This document shows positions 1-10,593 of a stretch of DNA of 64,000 nucleotides, one piece after another (within the stretch, counting starts at the first letter, position 1; every line of letters begins with the position of its first letter). Location of the stretch: contig JAMWFC010000070.1 in assembly GCA_027475525.1 (NCBI GenBank), positions 186,001-250,000 of the forward strand. The letters run 5' to 3'. Source of the stretch: Macrolepiota albuminosa. Taxonomy: Eukaryota > Basidiomycota > Agaricomycetes > Agaricales > Agaricaceae. Made by a program: the position numbers and the translations under genes. The notes under the pieces are model-generated. The model ran no database searches. It was not told the DNA's origin and worked only from the letters and a program-made list of their open reading frames with translations.

Positions 1-112
1 TCCCTTACCTTCGTCGGCGCTGGACATTGACACGGCTAAGCTACGAGAACTGGAAGAAACGGAGTTAGTGGATGATGACGAGACCCCTGTTGAAGACGAC
101 GAAGAACAGTAA
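1..112 (+). CDS. Element A pol polyprotein, extreme C-terminus (partial)
   Basis: Thirty-six codons in the frame starting at base 2 end at a TAA at 110-112. They contain SALDIDTAKLRELEETELVDD, nearly identical to the end of pol in element C (32271-32465, minus) and to the end of pol in B read past its TGA at 16743. This is the acidic tail after the integrase. Domains upstream are outside the window. Confidence 0.85.
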   Translation, partial: PLPSSALDIDTAKLRELEETELVDDDETPVEDDEEQ

Positions 113-129
113 AGGAAGGCGAAGGACGA

Positions 130-148
130 GGCGCTAGGTGTTAGCGCC
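130..148. other. Inverted repeat GGCGCTA-N5-TAGCGCC after pol of A
   Basis: A perfect 7-bp inverted repeat with a 5-nt spacer lies 17 bp after the pol stop, between the convergent pol and antisense orf1. The same arms with different spacers occur at the same place in B (16830-16848) and C (32234-32252) and in the LTRs. It could act as a transcription end signal for both strands or as a protein site; the function is inferred only from position and conservation. Confidence 0.7.
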
Positions 149-243
149 CCCGTTAAGTAAACTTAGGTCATGTCTCCCTTTCGGAAGGTATGTTGGACGA
201 CATAAATAGCTATGGTACAGGCGAGAACACAAGATCAACTACG

Positions 244-977
244 GTTACTACGTTACGAGCTACGCTGAAGAAGACCGGCGACGAGAACCTCGGACCCGCT
301 CCCTGGGCCGCCTAAAGGAGGGAGGATCGCCTGTAGGAGGAAGAGGGGCGCCTGGTGTAGGCACCGGAGTGTTCGAAGGCGGCGCGTTGTGAAATACGGC
401 GGGAGGAATGCAGGATGAAGGTACGGAGCGCTAGGAGTTGGCGCAGGAGGAGCGCCTGGAGGAGGGGCAGCGAGTTCGGGGGAAAGGTCCCACTCCTCGT
501 AGGAGGGCTGAAGCGAAGGCGGGAAAGGAAAGACCACGCGGTCGAGGACTGCCCTACGGGCACGGGACTCAACCAGGAGCGGAAGGGGAAGCCATGAAAG
601 GCTCTTGGCAACGGCATGGAATTAGCAACCCAAGGTCAAAAGGAAAGAACTATGGACTAACCAAACTACCGGTCTCCCGAAGAAGGCTTGCCAAACTTGC
701 TGCGCTAGGCGTAATAGTCGACTGCGAACACATGAGCAACGAACAAGATACGCGCTAACAGGAGGCGAACCGTGACCAGAGACTCATCCTGGTCTATCAT
801 CCATTCGGTGGAAACGTCCAACAGGATACGATATCGGCGCACCAGGGTCATGGTATTTCCGTTTTCATGAGGGAAGCCCCCCGTAGGCATAATAGCCAGG
901 AAATGTTCAATACGATCCAAGATCGCGGGGCGGTAAGGAAGTTCCGGATCTGGGAGAAGTATGGAGGGTGCTTGCAT
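244..977 (-). pseudogene. Antisense orf1 of element A (decayed)
   Basis: Exon 1 (977-771) has 69 codons, begins MQAPSILLPDPELPYRPAIL and aligns with orf1 exon 1 of B and C, which also have 69 codons. The shared pattern is LDR...FF/FL...P.GG...RRYR.LL...EW. A donor gttcgc follows, and a likely acceptor ends ...ttcgcag near 723. Exon 2 then reads ITPSAASLASLLRET, matching ISGSTKSLEYLLLET of B, but hits an in-frame TAG, and the proline-rich C-terminal part (APPPGAPPAPTP, frame ending at 253) is in another frame. It is therefore probably no longer coding. No known domain was recognised; the role is unknown. Confidence 0.55.
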
Positions 978-1399
978 GACAAAATACTAACGAACTTAAG
1001 GGCGGCAGAGCCCATAAAATATCTCTAGCTACTTGCAGGGTCGCAGCGACTTAGGAACTTTTACATGGGCGAAACAATCACGAGGGGAGGGGGCGACAAC
1101 AACGATGCAATTAATATACGACGACATTGGAAATCAAGAATCTAAAATCTGTCAGTTCTGTGGCGCTACGGAGAAGGGAAGATCACCTTACATAAACGAC
1201 ATGGGAGGCGGAAGCAAATCAAGGAGCGGGCAACAGGAGGAGACGCGCCCCGTCAGAGGGGCCACGAAAGAGGCGACCACCGGTAGAAGAACGAGGAGAC
1301 TGGTGAAGAAGGCGCGGTTAGACAGGAAAAGAAAGGAGTAACGGGGTAAGGACAGACGGACCAGATAGTGGCTTTCTTCCAGCAGCAGCTCAAGACGCT
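978..1399. other. Spacer between antisense orf1 and orf2 of element A
   Basis: Equivalent to 17728-18195 of B and 30322-30722 of C, with patches of clear similarity such as the segment around 1040-1075 (gtcgcagcgacttaggaac and its B counterpart). On the minus strand a fragment near 1240-1300 can be read SPRSSTGGRLFRGP, comparable with SPRKYTGTCLFRGPLEG in C. This suggests a further orf2 exon, but I could not connect it with clean splice sites. Confidence 0.4.
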
Positions 1400-1730
1400 C
1401 TCGCGTGGAGGTGGGAGGAATTTGCTTTAATTAGCGACTGTCAGCAAAGAAGAGGGCGAAAAAGGCAGGAGCGCACCTGAAAAATGCGACTCCAGGCCTT
1501 CTCCATACCGAACTGCATCAGAGGTTTGCTATCCGACCAGATCTCACAGGCCGCACGCAGCAACTGGCAGCGACGACTTAATTCGAGGACGCCATCGTCC
1601 AGTTCTGGCACGCTGCCAGTAGGATAGTGGTGAAGAAAGAGGTGACACGCTCTAGGAAAGTGGGAGGGTCCATCATGACGTGAGCACGATCACAGCGGGG
1701 AGTCCACACCAGGCCGGTCGGGCTGGTCAT
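1400..1730 (-). pseudogene. Antisense orf2 of element A (1-nt frameshift)
   Basis: The minus-strand start at 1730 begins MTSPTGLVWTPRCDRAHVMM, matching MATPSGCVWTQSCDRAYVTM of B (18575) and the C copy (29938). After ERVTSFF one base is missing relative to B, so the frame is lost before the conserved HHYP motif; the following sequence still encodes LSRRCQLLRAACEIW in the shifted frame. A TATAAA (tttata at 1768-1773) lies 38-43 bp upstream of the ATG. Unknown function; orf2 looks distantly related to orf1 (LDR, FF, PP.GI, RR.RLL.A..E.W). Confidence 0.6.
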
Positions 1731-2252
1731 CGCGAAGACTGATGAGATCCAGTTGATGCATATGCAATTTATAGGACACGGCTAGAGTTAGAACGGCGAC
1801 AGCGTGGGAGGACGTTTCACAAAGAACGAGGACCCTGACGAAGATACTAGCCAATGAGAGGCGCTTGACTCATGGTTGGATCGCGCAGAAAGGAAATCGC
1901 CATTCTAGACCTAGCGCTTATGCTCACCATCACCGAATAGCCACAAAGCGATCACTGGTTTTCTATTTCTTTATACGCGTTACTTCTTACATGGATCCGC
2001 TTATTTATTTACAGACAGTTCCTATTTTCTACTTAGGCTGGCGCGGTAATGGCTATTGGGCCGCGCCGGCAACAGGGGTTTTTGCGCCATGATGATCTAC
2101 TGAGCGTTTCCCCTTTTTACTTATTTTCTTTTGATTACTTACAAACTGACGATTTGAAGCCAAGGGAAGCGTTTATTATAGGATCACATACTACAAAGTT
2201 CGTATCAAAAAGACTAAGTCCATAAAAGTTTAAAAGCGCTAAGGGTCGGCAA
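1731..2252. promoter_or_regulatory. Upstream region of antisense orf2 in element A
   Basis: No gene is visible. The region is conserved in B (18576-19177) and C (29385-29937). The minus-strand TATAAA at 1773-1768 is the clearest promoter element. The segment around 1985-2085 (ggatccgcttatttattt ... ggctggcgcggtaatggc) is nearly identical in all three copies. Confidence 0.5.
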
Positions 2253-4764
2253 CTACGGATCATACTCGGGAAGGGCGGGATCGCCCAAAGGAAGCAAGTC
2301 CCCGTCCTGGATCGAGTTACTCGCTTGCCACTCAAGCGCAGCTGTAATATCGTCATGAAGCTCGAGAAGGAGGCGTTCGCGACGAGCTAAGGTGGAAACA
2401 CGAGGACGCAGGTTGGCAAGTTCGCGACCAACGGCTTCGGTCGCATCCTCGATATGGCGGAGTTGCTGGCGAAGGTCGGCAGAAGGGCGGAGAGGGGTAA
2501 CAGGATAGGAGAACTCGTCCCCGAGCCAAGGGAAGGCGTCACCAGAAACTCGCATGGCGGGAGGGGGAGTCCAAAAGGGATCGAACTTATGGAAGGTTAG
2601 AAAAGGGGAGAAATGGGGGAACAAACAAAAACGGACGTACCCGGACAGTTACAGGCGCACGGGGTGTCCACTCATGGCGCTCGTCGCCGGGGGACATAGC
2701 TCTGGCGGAAGAAAGATGGATGCCGTAGGGAGGCAAGTATCTCCAGCGGCGATGACGCTCACCTTCCGGCACCAGGGTTCCTTCGGATTCCGGCGCCGCA
2801 GAAGTCTCGCGACTACTAGGAAAAGAAGAGGAGCTGTGGGGAGGAGTAAGGGACGGAGTAATAGGGAGAGCCACCGGAGTGTCGCTAGCCGCAACCGACT
2901 CGGGGGCAGGGGTAGCGCCAGCGTCAGACATAACGACATCTTCGGCAGCAGGGATAGCCACGACGACGGGAACCGGAGTGGGGGACCTATCAGTCAAGAA
3001 GTTAGCACGCGGAGAGAAGAGGAGTTAGGGAAATGCGTACTGGTTACCACTGGGGTCACTCTGACGAGGGTTAGCGGCGATAGGGGGAGTAAGGCGAAGC
3101 AGGAGAGCGCGTACCGCCAACAGCGCATCGGCATCAACAACGGGCTCAGCTTCATCATCATCCTCTCCCTCGGCATCCCTCTCAGTGCCTTCCCCCTCAT
3201 CCGTAGAAGACTCGGTCGAAGACAAAACCACAGGCGTAGCGGGCGCTAGCTCGCGGCGCTTACCAGGGCTCTTGCCAGGCGACGCGACAACAGGCTTACG
3301 CTTCGAAAGGACGGGACGACGAGGAGAGCGAGCAAAAGGTGCCGCCACGGTAGTACCATCCTGAGTAGTCGGCAGCGCCAGGCTGGCTGCGCTGATTACC
3401 GTGGGTTGGTGAGTAGCCGCCAAATCACGTTGCTGCAGCACGAAGTCCCGGGCGTTACGAACCAACACTGCGCGCTCATAGTTCCTTTGCATAATGGCGT
3501 CCCTACCACGTTCACGAGTACGAATCCCGTTGAAAGCGCAGCCTCGTTTCAACGCATCGCACCGATAGCAAGGCAGAGACGCGGTAGGAAACCAGCAGCC
3601 CTCAGGGTCGTTCTCAGACCAACACTTGTCACACTAAGAAAGAAGTTAGCGACGGCATGAACCTCCAAAGGGGCAAAACAGTGCTTACCGCGCCAATCTT
3701 TGCCCTAAACGCGCGACGCTCCAAGGGCGCAACGGTAACCTTCTTCTTGCCGCCCAGCACTTGGACACCAGCCGGAACGCCGGTATCAATGACGGTAGTA
3801 TCACGGCGAAGGCGCAAAAGGTCGCGAAGCTCCGCGTCGGTGAACATGGTCTGGTTAGGCGCCTATCGACATTAACATTTAGGCGCTAAAGTCAAGCGAC
3901 AACAAGCAAAGCACTTACGACATACAAAGGGGGAACACGAGCAGGGAGATTGATCTGGAAGGGGGAGAAGTCAGAAAAATGGAGTAAGGAAGATAGGAAA
4001 AGAACGCACGGTACGTTTGGGAGGAGAACTAGCACGAGCAGGAGGCGCTCGTTCAATAACAATGGCGAAATTACGCGGAGGACCGTGAGAAGTTGGGCGC
4101 GTCGGGCCGGGTCGTGGCTCGCTACGAGAAACGGCAATACGTTTGATGGCCGAATGGGGAGGGGCAGTACGGACGGGAGAAGCAGCGCTTGGGGCAGGAC
4201 GAGTGGAAGAAGCAGCGCCACGAAAAGGGCTGCCAAGAACAGAAGGAGGCGGAACAGAAGGAGGGGCGGTAGGAACGAAGGGACAGTAGAGGCCGAGGGG
4301 GCAGTAGGAAGACTGGCGACGGTGGGAGACGTAGCAACCGACTATCAAGGATTAACAGTGGAAAAAGGGGAGAGGAGAAGGAAGGACTTACTTCGCTAAC
4401 CTCGGTGCTAGCCAACAACGCGTCGATCTCGTCAGATAGGGAAGGAGCCTAGTATGGGCGCTGAACCTTAGCGCCACAACGCCAAAATCAAACTTAGAAA
4501 ACTTACGAAAAGGTCCGCGAAAGGGCGCAACCAATCGGCACCCTCATACTCACGGTACCGGGCCACGCACCACTCGCGAACCTCGTCACCCCGCTCCCAG
4601 GAACTGTCGGAGCCGCGGACCACGAGCCAGCGCCGATAGAGTTGCATAATACCAGGGACGGTTTGTGGCGCATCGGCGGGACCGACAGACTTAGCGCGAT
4701 CAAATAAATAGGAGGCCTTAGCCAGGAAATTGCGGAGAGCAGAGGCGTCGAAAGAAGAGGACAT
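2253..4764 (-). CDS. Antisense orf3 of element A: zinc-cluster protein, multi-exon
   Basis: Same gene as the eight-exon orf3 of B. Exon 1 starts at 4764 (MSSSFDASALRNFLAKASYL) and ends before gtaag after DLF. The cysteine exon begins at 3633 right after an ..cttag acceptor with CDKCWSENDPEGCWFP and then CYRCDALKRGC, spacing C-X2-C-X8-C-X8-C-X2-C-X6-C. It is followed by a basic stretch (SKRKPVV..PGKSPGKRRE), an acidic stretch (EGEGTERDAEGEDDDE) and a C-terminal helix-rich segment (ADLRQQLRHIEDATEAVG...) ending LPEYDP at 2253. The cysteine pattern resembles a Zn2Cys6 DNA-binding cluster; nuclear location is inferred. TATA box at 4822-4815. Confidence 0.7.
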
Positions 4765-4814
4765 ACTGGAAAGATGGGAAGGAAAACACGGGGAGGTGAA
4801 GTACGGAAAACGAC

Positions 4815-4822
4815 TTTTTATA
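4815..4822 (-). promoter_or_regulatory. TATA box of orf3, element A
   Basis: TATAAAAA on the minus strand, about 50 bp upstream of the orf3 ATG at 4764. The same box is present upstream of orf3 in B (21935-21929) and C (26848-26854). Confidence 0.65.
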
Positions 4823-4876
4823 AGGCGCCGGCGGCATTATACGGACCGTAGCGCAGTCAAATTAACGACGGCGTTT

Positions 4877-4890
4877 GACTGAGGACAGTC
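4877..4890. promoter_or_regulatory. Conserved motif GACTGAGGACAGTC beside the polypurine tract
   Basis: A 5-bp inverted repeat (GACTG-N4-CAGTC) 21 bp from the 3' LTR. It is identical in B (21990-22003) and C (26780-26793) and also present in the divergent element E (58036-58049), always between orf3 and the polypurine tract. Confidence 0.6.
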
Positions 4891-4901
4891 AATTTTTCAG
4901 T

Positions 4902-4911
4902 TGGGGGGAGA
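4902..4911 (+). other. Polypurine tract of element A
   Basis: ggggggaga-type purine run ending exactly where the LTR begins (TGATAGG at 4912). It is the expected plus-strand primer site; B has gggaggaga at the same place. Confidence 0.8.
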
Positions 4912-5953
4912 TGATAGGCTTCTACTCGGACTGAGCGCATCAAGGGACATTATAGGCCGACCAACACTTGACACGCTAAAGGCTCTAGCGACCAGCCTTG
5001 GGTACAGAGCAGCCCTAGCGCGGGCGCTCTATGGCAAGACTTATCCATTCATCTCAATCACCCGTATCAGCCCCTCAGCGCACTCCACTCAGTTACTTTG
5101 AAGACCAAGAAGACTCAGGACTCATAGCGCTAGCATAACGGCGGGAGGTGACTCTGACCAAACCCCGATCAGTACTGGAAGGAGTTAGCAATTGGCGCTG
5201 TCAATCACCGAGGCACCTCAATCAGAAGTCTAAAAGAATCAATGACGACAAGACAGGATACACGCAGACCCGACATTTAAATTTATCAAAAGATGGTACA
5301 ATGTTTAGCGCCGGAATTAGCGCTCACGGCGTCTGTCGAGGATTCCCCGACCATACCCCGGGACAGCATGGCCAATTAAATTACATCAAAAAGTGAGCAA
5401 ACTCGTACCACTTCTAAGTAGTTTTAGAGTCGCCGTTGGTCGCCGTCACCCATGTGCTGCAGGTCGCCGTTGACAGGTGGCCGTTAGCTACAGTCACGAA
5501 GAGAGGCGCTAATTGGTAGCGCCGTCAATGGACTTATTTTGGAAATAATGTAGCGCATAGTATAAAAACTAGCTACTTGCCATGTATATAGCAACGAATC
5601 GTAACCTCTTGAGCACCCAGTTACACTTAGCGTTCAAATCGCGCTAGCGTTGCCTGACTTCGCCACCAAGTTCGGCGCTAGCTTCGTCTATCTCGTCTTC
5701 GTCGTTTACGGTGCCACCTACGGGCACACTACGCTGCGCTATTCGTTTCTTTCTCTATAACTTCTCCTAAACTACGACGCTTACCACTTGCTAGGTAGCA
5801 CCGAGGCGCTATCGTCTAGCGCATCACCCTATCACCTCTGCTCGAGCACACCGGGACCCTGCCGGGACTCCTCACAAACCCGTACGCCAGGCGCTGGAGA
5901 CGGCGTTGTACTGCGTATACGTCCAGCGCACCCAACCACAGTTGGCGTCATCA
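4912..5953 (+). repeat. 3' LTR of element A (1042 bp)
   Basis: Runs from TGATAGGCTTC to ...GGCGTCATCA, so it is bounded by TGAT/ATCA. It is nearly identical to the B LTRs. It contains the GGCGCTA-ATTGG-TAGCGCC inverted repeat (5505-5523) and a TATAAAA box (5561-5567). Confidence 0.92.
5505..5567 (+). promoter_or_regulatory. LTR promoter block: inverted repeat plus TATA box
   Basis: GGCGCTA-N5-TAGCGCC at 5505-5523 lies about 40 bp upstream of TATAAAA at 5561-5567. The same arrangement is in the B LTRs (8549-8611 and 22618-22680) and the solo LTR (11212-11279). Confidence 0.6.
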
Positions 5954-6757
5954 TCGGTTAGCAAGATTTGTGGTAATCATTGTTTCAATACAAGTCATGG
6001 TGGAAGCGATGGCAGCGGTAACGGCAGCATTGAGATCCTCCTTCTTAACGAAGTCAGCAACAGGAGGCGGGATGGGAATAATACCGTTAGTTCGCTCAGG
6101 TGGTGGGCTCGTCCTAGCGCGTTGTAGCCCAACGCCAGTGTCCGTTCCCTTGAGAACCCATTTACCGGCTTCAAAGACGTCGGCAACGTTATAGGGCTCG
6201 TCTGGGTGATGAGCCTGGTGAACTATTTCTAGGCGACGAGCAATGCGAGTCCAAAGCAAAGTTGGGATGCCTTGCTGGAATAGGCAACGTTCCTCGTTAA
6301 TGTATAGCTTGCCGTTCTGCAGAAGCCACCTAGCGATTTTCTGGAACTCGCGGTAATATGTAGAGAATGTGCCAAGAGACGATGTGCCGCTGTCAAAAGA
6401 TTCCTGTACTAGCTTCTGCAACTTGTTTACCGTGTATTGGGTAGCCTCCTCTGCGCCAGGGTACAACCAGATCACTGCCGTCTTCCAGTCCTCATACGAA
6501 GCGCCTTGGGCTGGAATAGGTGGGGCAGCAGGAACAAAGGCGGCAAACTCGGTCAAACCTGTCCACGTTTCTGCCGTGTCATATGATACGTATCTTGCCG
6601 TGTACTCCTTCATCTGCGTGTGGTTGGCAATAACACAATCTCTGAATAAATACTCTAATTCCTTGAAATACTGGGAGAGCTCCCGTGGCTTGGACTCGTC
6701 CCATTTCGGTGCTGAGAAGTGGTTACGTGGCGGCATGCGCTGGACTTGTTGTTCCAT
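5954..6757 (-). CDS. Gag of element X (3' truncated by LTR insertion)
   Basis: The first methionine after the LTR opens MEQQVQRMPPRNHFSAPKWD, closely matching MEQANTPRMPPRNHFSSPKWD of B gag. The conserved gag core follows (ELSQYFKELEYLFRDC, YPGAEEATQYTV, LFQQGIPTLLWTRIARRLEI, DVFEAGKWVLKGTDTG). The frame is open upstream into the LTR, but that part is probably non-coding. It stops at 5951-5953 only because the inserted LTR ends in tca. The zinc knuckle is missing because of the truncation. Confidence 0.8.
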
Positions 6758-7009
6758 AGCGACTGTGTTGGCGAGTTCGGTTAGCGGTAGTGGGGAAGGA
6801 GTTCTAGAAATTGGCGACGGGGTAAGAGAAATGAGTTGTGAAAGAGGCGTTAGCGGAGTAATGGGGGTGATTGGTTGCGGTACGGTAAATGGCGACGCTA
6901 AGGGGTCGTCGGCGCTATAATCGAGGGAATGCGGGAAGAGATCAGGAAATGCGTCTACAGTGGCGTTCTGTAGTTCCTGTGCAAGAGAGAGACCCGGTAA
7001 GGCACCAGG

Positions 7010-7026
7010 TCTCGCGGTGGGCTCCA
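7010..7026 (-). other. Candidate primer-binding site of element X
   Basis: The minus strand reads TGGAGCCCACCGCGAG just after the LTR end. The same TGGAGCCCACCGCGAGG follows the 5' LTRs of B and C. I could not assign the tRNA. Confidence 0.5.
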
Positions 7027-7029
7027 ATT

Positions 7030-7826
7030 TGATGACGCCCAAAGTTTGGTTAGTAACAAATGTGACTATAGTGTTACCGTACCAAAAGCTTGCGTTGGGC
7101 GCACTAAAAGTAATGTGGGGAGTCCCGGGCAGGTCCCAGAGAATGCGTCTGTTAAAATGGGGAAAAGTCGGTAAGGGAGTCGGCAAGTGTAAAGCACTAG
7201 GGTAAAGCGCCTAGAGAAGAAGTGGTAGGTGAACACGGCAAAGGTAAGCAGCAAGAGCACGATAAGCTTAGCGAAGTCTAAGCGTTGATAATGCCTGCCG
7301 TAGTTGCAAGGCGCGAGTGTATCGAGTGTTGGCGAGCGTCTGCAACTGCCGATGAGTTTTGACGTTGCCGACCATAAATGAGCTCTTGAGCGTAAGGGAG
7401 ACTGAAGAAAGGGGAGCAGGAAACTCTCGTCTTGTTATTCGATGGTGTATGTACAAGTTGGTAAGTACTTTTATACTACAATGAGTTCGCCGTCGCCAGT
7501 GGCTAATGACGCCAGAGTGCGGTAAACTAGAAAATTTCATAGGGGTAGCTCCAACGGTTTCAGATCCCTACCGTCCATTCAAGAGCCTTAGCGACGCCAG
7601 GCGACAGATCGCGAAGCTAAACCATCACTCCATCACCCTTCTGTCCGTCAGAGTACCTAAGCGATGTCAGGCGCCAAATTGAGACGCTAAGTGGTGTCAG
7701 ACGCCAAGGTCAAACGCCAAGCTGTCCGTCAGTTTTTGATAGATCATCAGGCTTCTCGCTAAGTGCTGTCGTCAGTGACTGATGCCATCTGTCAGTTGTC
7801 ATTCTGTCTGCTGATCAGCGCTATCA
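7030..7826 (-). repeat. 5' LTR of element X (797 bp)
   Basis: On the minus strand it starts TGATAGCGCTGATCAGC and ends GGGCGTCATCA, the same TGAT/ATCA ends as the A/B/C family. The boundary at 7826 is inferred from the family consensus because no second LTR is in the window. Confidence 0.65.
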
Positions 7827-7955
7827 CTGATTGGATCTGCTTCTTGCCGTGCACGGCCGTCGGGAATGGCTTAAAATAGGTAGAACACGTGCGCTAAGTT
7901 TGGAACGAGTGCGGCAAGATTTCCGGAGCCGGTGCCGAGCCTGCCGTTGATGCGC
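7827..7955 (+). other. 129-bp island between X and B, probably chromovirus F integrase
   Basis: Lies between the 5' ends of X (minus) and B (plus). On the plus strand it can be read IGRTRALSLERVRQDF, similar to the region between the H and C pairs of a retroviral-type integrase zinc finger. The F sequence to the right of B starts with the C-X2-C part of that finger (YIQSCEPC). B has a 4-bp duplication (gcgc) at 7952-7955 and 23068-23071. I infer that X and B both landed in F. Confidence 0.4.
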
Positions 7956-8998
7956 TGATAGGCTTCTACTCGGACTGAGCGCATCAAGGAACATTATAGG
8001 CCGACCAACACTTGACACACTAAAGGCTCTAGCGACCAGCCTTGGGTACAGAGCAGCCCTAGCGTGGGCGCTCTATGGCAGGACTTATCCATTCATCTCA
8101 ATCACCAGCATCAGCCCCTCAGCGCACTCCACTCAGTCACTTTGAAGACCAAGAAGACTCAGGACTCATAGCACTAGCATAACGGCAGGAGGTGACTCTG
8201 ACCAAACCCCGATCAGTACTGGAAGGAGTTAGCAATTGGCGCTGTCAATCACCGAGGCACCTCAATCAGAAGTCTAAAAGAATCAATGACGACAAGACAG
8301 GATACACGCAGACCTGACATTTAAATCTATCAAAAGATGGTACAATGTTTAGCGCCGGAATTAGCGCTCACGGCGTCTGTCGAGGATTCCCCGACCATAC
8401 CCCGGGATGGCATGGCCAATTAAATTACATCAAAAAGTGAGCAAACTCGTACCACTTCTAAGTAGTTTTTGAGTCGCCGTTGGTCGCCGTCACCCATGTG
8501 CTGCAGGTCGCCATTGACAGGTGGCCGTTAGCTACAGTCACAAAGAGAGGCGCTAATTGGTAGCGCCATCAATGGACTTATTTTGGAAATAACGTAGCGC
8601 ATAGTATAAAAACTAGCTACTTGCCATGTATATAACAACGAATCGTAACCTCTTGAGCACCCAGTTACACTTAGCGTTCAAATCGCACTAGCGTTGCCTG
8701 ACTTTGTCACCAAGTTCGGCGCTAGCTTCGTCTATCTCGTCTTCGTCGTTTACAGTGCCACCTACGGGCACGCTACGCTGCGCTATTCGTTTATTTCTCT
8801 ATAACTTCTCCTAAACTACGATGCTTACCACTTGCTAGGTAGCACCCAAGGCGCTATCGTCTAGCGCATCACCCCATCTCCTCTGCTCGAGCACACTGGG
8901 ACCCTGCCGGGACTCCTCACAAACCCGTACGCCAGGCGCTGGAGACGGCGTTGTACTGTGTATACGTCCAGCACACCCAACCACAGTTGGCGTCATCA
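7956..8998 (+). repeat. 5' LTR of element B
   Basis: Runs TGATAGG...GTCATCA, same length as the 3' LTR. TATAAAA box at 8605-8611, inverted repeat GGCGCTA-ATTGG-TAGCGCC at 8549-8567. Confidence 0.95.
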
Positions 8999-9001
8999 TT
9001 T

Positions 9002-9018
9002 TGGAGCCCACCGCGAGG
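9002..9018 (+). other. Candidate primer-binding site of element B
   Basis: TGGAGCCCACCGCGAGG starts 3 nt after the LTR. TGG is the usual start of a tRNA-complementary primer site. The same sequence is at the same place in C and X. The tRNA is not identified. Confidence 0.55.
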
Positions 9019-9077
9019 GGTTCTATTGAGGCAGAATTCCGCCGGAAACTCGAGCCCAGCGACAGCACCGCCTCCTA

Positions 9078-10593
9078 TTGGAGAGCGCGTTTGAACAAAC
9101 CTTAACTGAGTCACCACACTTACCAGGTGCGCTACCGAGGCAGACTTTAGATCAGGAACTTGAAGCTGCGCCAGATAGCTTGGCTGAAAGCTTCTTTCCA
9201 TTTTCCCGACCGTTCGAATACTTAGCAGGTGAAAACCATACACCGCTTACTCCTTTGGAAGAGCTGTCTAGGTCATTATCGCCAGAACCTAGCGACTCAG
9301 AATTACCCAAGCCAGTACCGACTACAACCACGCCAAGCAAAACTACCACTAACACTACTATTCCCACCACGACGTCGACGCCAGCTAGTATGGAGCAGGC
9401 AAATACACCACGTATGCCGCCAAGAAACCACTTCTCGTCGCCAAAATGGGACGAGACAAAACCTTGCGAGCTAACACAGTATTTTCGAGAATTGGAATAT
9501 TTATTACGCGACTGCCGAGTCACCGACAACACACAAATGAAAGAATGCGCCGCCAGATATGTTTCCTACAATACCGCGGAATCCTGGACAGGACTGGATG
9601 AGTTTCAAGGATTAACACGAGATGCGGTGCCAAGGTCGTTTACCTACGAGGAATGGAAAAAGGCAATCATTAAACTGTACCCGGGCGCTGAAGAATCCAC
9701 GCGCTATACCGTCCTTGAAATCCAGAAACTGGTACAGGATACCTTTGCAACAGGCATTTATACGCTAGGCACGCTATCTACTTATTATCGAGATTTCCAG
9801 CGAAACTGGTACAGGATACCTTTGCAACAGGCATTTATACGCTAGGCACGCTATCTACTTATTATCGAGATTTCCAGCGAATTGCAAGATGGCTAGTACA
9901 GAACGGCAAACTCTACAGGAACGAGGAGCGGCGCTTGTTTCAACAAGGCATTCCAACATCACTATGGACCCGTATAGCTCGTCGCTTAGAAATTCTTAAG
10001 TCCGACCACCACCCTGAGGAACCCTACGATATAGAAGACGTTTTTGAAGCAGGAAAATGGATACTGAAAGGAACGGATACCGGCATCCCCTTCCAGCGAC
10101 CCTCTAGTACTGATAACAAAGGAAAAGTGCCACCTGTTGCGGCGCCAGCACCTAGCGCGACTAACAATCAGGGAGGTTTTGTCAAGAAGGAGGATCTGGA
10201 AAACGCAGTCAACACGGCCGTCGCAAATGTTATGAGCAAATTGGAAACGTTAATCTCGACTAGCCTTAATGTGCCACGAGGTAATATGCAATCCGGCCCT
10301 TGTCACTTCTGTGGTGAGGCAGGACATACAATGACTCGCGGACACTGCGCTATCCTCGAACAATATCTACACCAAGGAAGAGCGCGCCGAGGCGCCGACG
10401 GGAAAATAGTCCTACCCTCCGGCGCTAACATCCCTCTATATCCTGAGCACCGAACCTTCCAGGGACGAATTGATGAATGGCACCGACGTAACCCTGGGAA
10501 CTTAGCGACGGGCAATCTCAATAGTACGGCCGCAACAGAGGCAGAAACAACTCCACAACAGGCGCTAATCCATGAAGTACTCCAGCTTAACGC
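9078..10593 (+). CDS. Gag of element B (frame interrupted by a 77-bp duplication, then a solo LTR)
   Basis: Starts MESAFEQTLTESPHLPGALP; the same start is used in C. The acidic and Thr/Ser-rich N-terminal part is followed by the capsid-like core (RNHFSSPKWDETKPCELTQY, LYPGAEESTRYTV, LFQQGIPTSLWTRIARRLEI, EAGKWILKGTDTGIP) and a zinc-knuckle-like CHFCGEAGHTMTRGHC (C-X2-C-X4-H-X6-C, longer than the usual X4). The 77-bp duplication at 9725-9878 shifts the frame. At 10594 a solo LTR interrupts the gene; the frame resumes at 11669 with SERPTLSREERIETLEREL. The gene therefore continues into protease in one frame, as in C. Structural polyprotein that packages element RNA. Confidence 0.88.
9725..9878. 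repeat. 77-bp tandem duplication in gag of B
   Basis: Two copies at an offset of 77; shifts the gag frame. Confidence 0.95.

Larger units (their letters stand above)
1..5953 (+). mobile_element. Ty3/gypsy element A, 3' part (pol tail, antisense genes, 3' LTR)
   Basis: The window opens inside this element. The pol reading frame ends at 112, three genes on the opposite strand fill 244-4764, and a polypurine tract at 4902-4911 is followed by an LTR at 4912-5953. The order and sequence match the 3' half of element B (16680-23067) and, inverted, of element C. Its 3' LTR is inserted in the gag of element X: the X gag frame runs directly into the LTR end at 5953. The 5' half lies before the window, so the target duplication (tcgg at 5954-5957 on this side) cannot be checked. 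Confidence 0.9.
5954..7826 (-). mobile_element. Ty3/gypsy element X, 5' end (LTR and partial gag)
   Basis: Minus-strand order: LTR 7826-7030, primer-binding site, gag, then truncation by the LTR of A at 5953. X is related to B and C: it shares the primer-site sequence and gag similarity, but its LTR is shorter (797 bp) and clearly diverged. The rest of X would lie beyond the 5' end of A, outside the window. Confidence 0.8.

Noticed and set aside
2554..3249. A 231-codon plus-strand frame (MAGGGVQKGSNLWKV...)
   Set aside because: It is the complement of orf3 exons in A; the minus strand has the splice sites, homologues and cysteine cluster.
6758..7186. A longer X gag beginning MPTPLPTFPHFNRRILWD
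   Set aside because: This part is translation through the LTR end and primer-binding site; the related B and C gags start after these.
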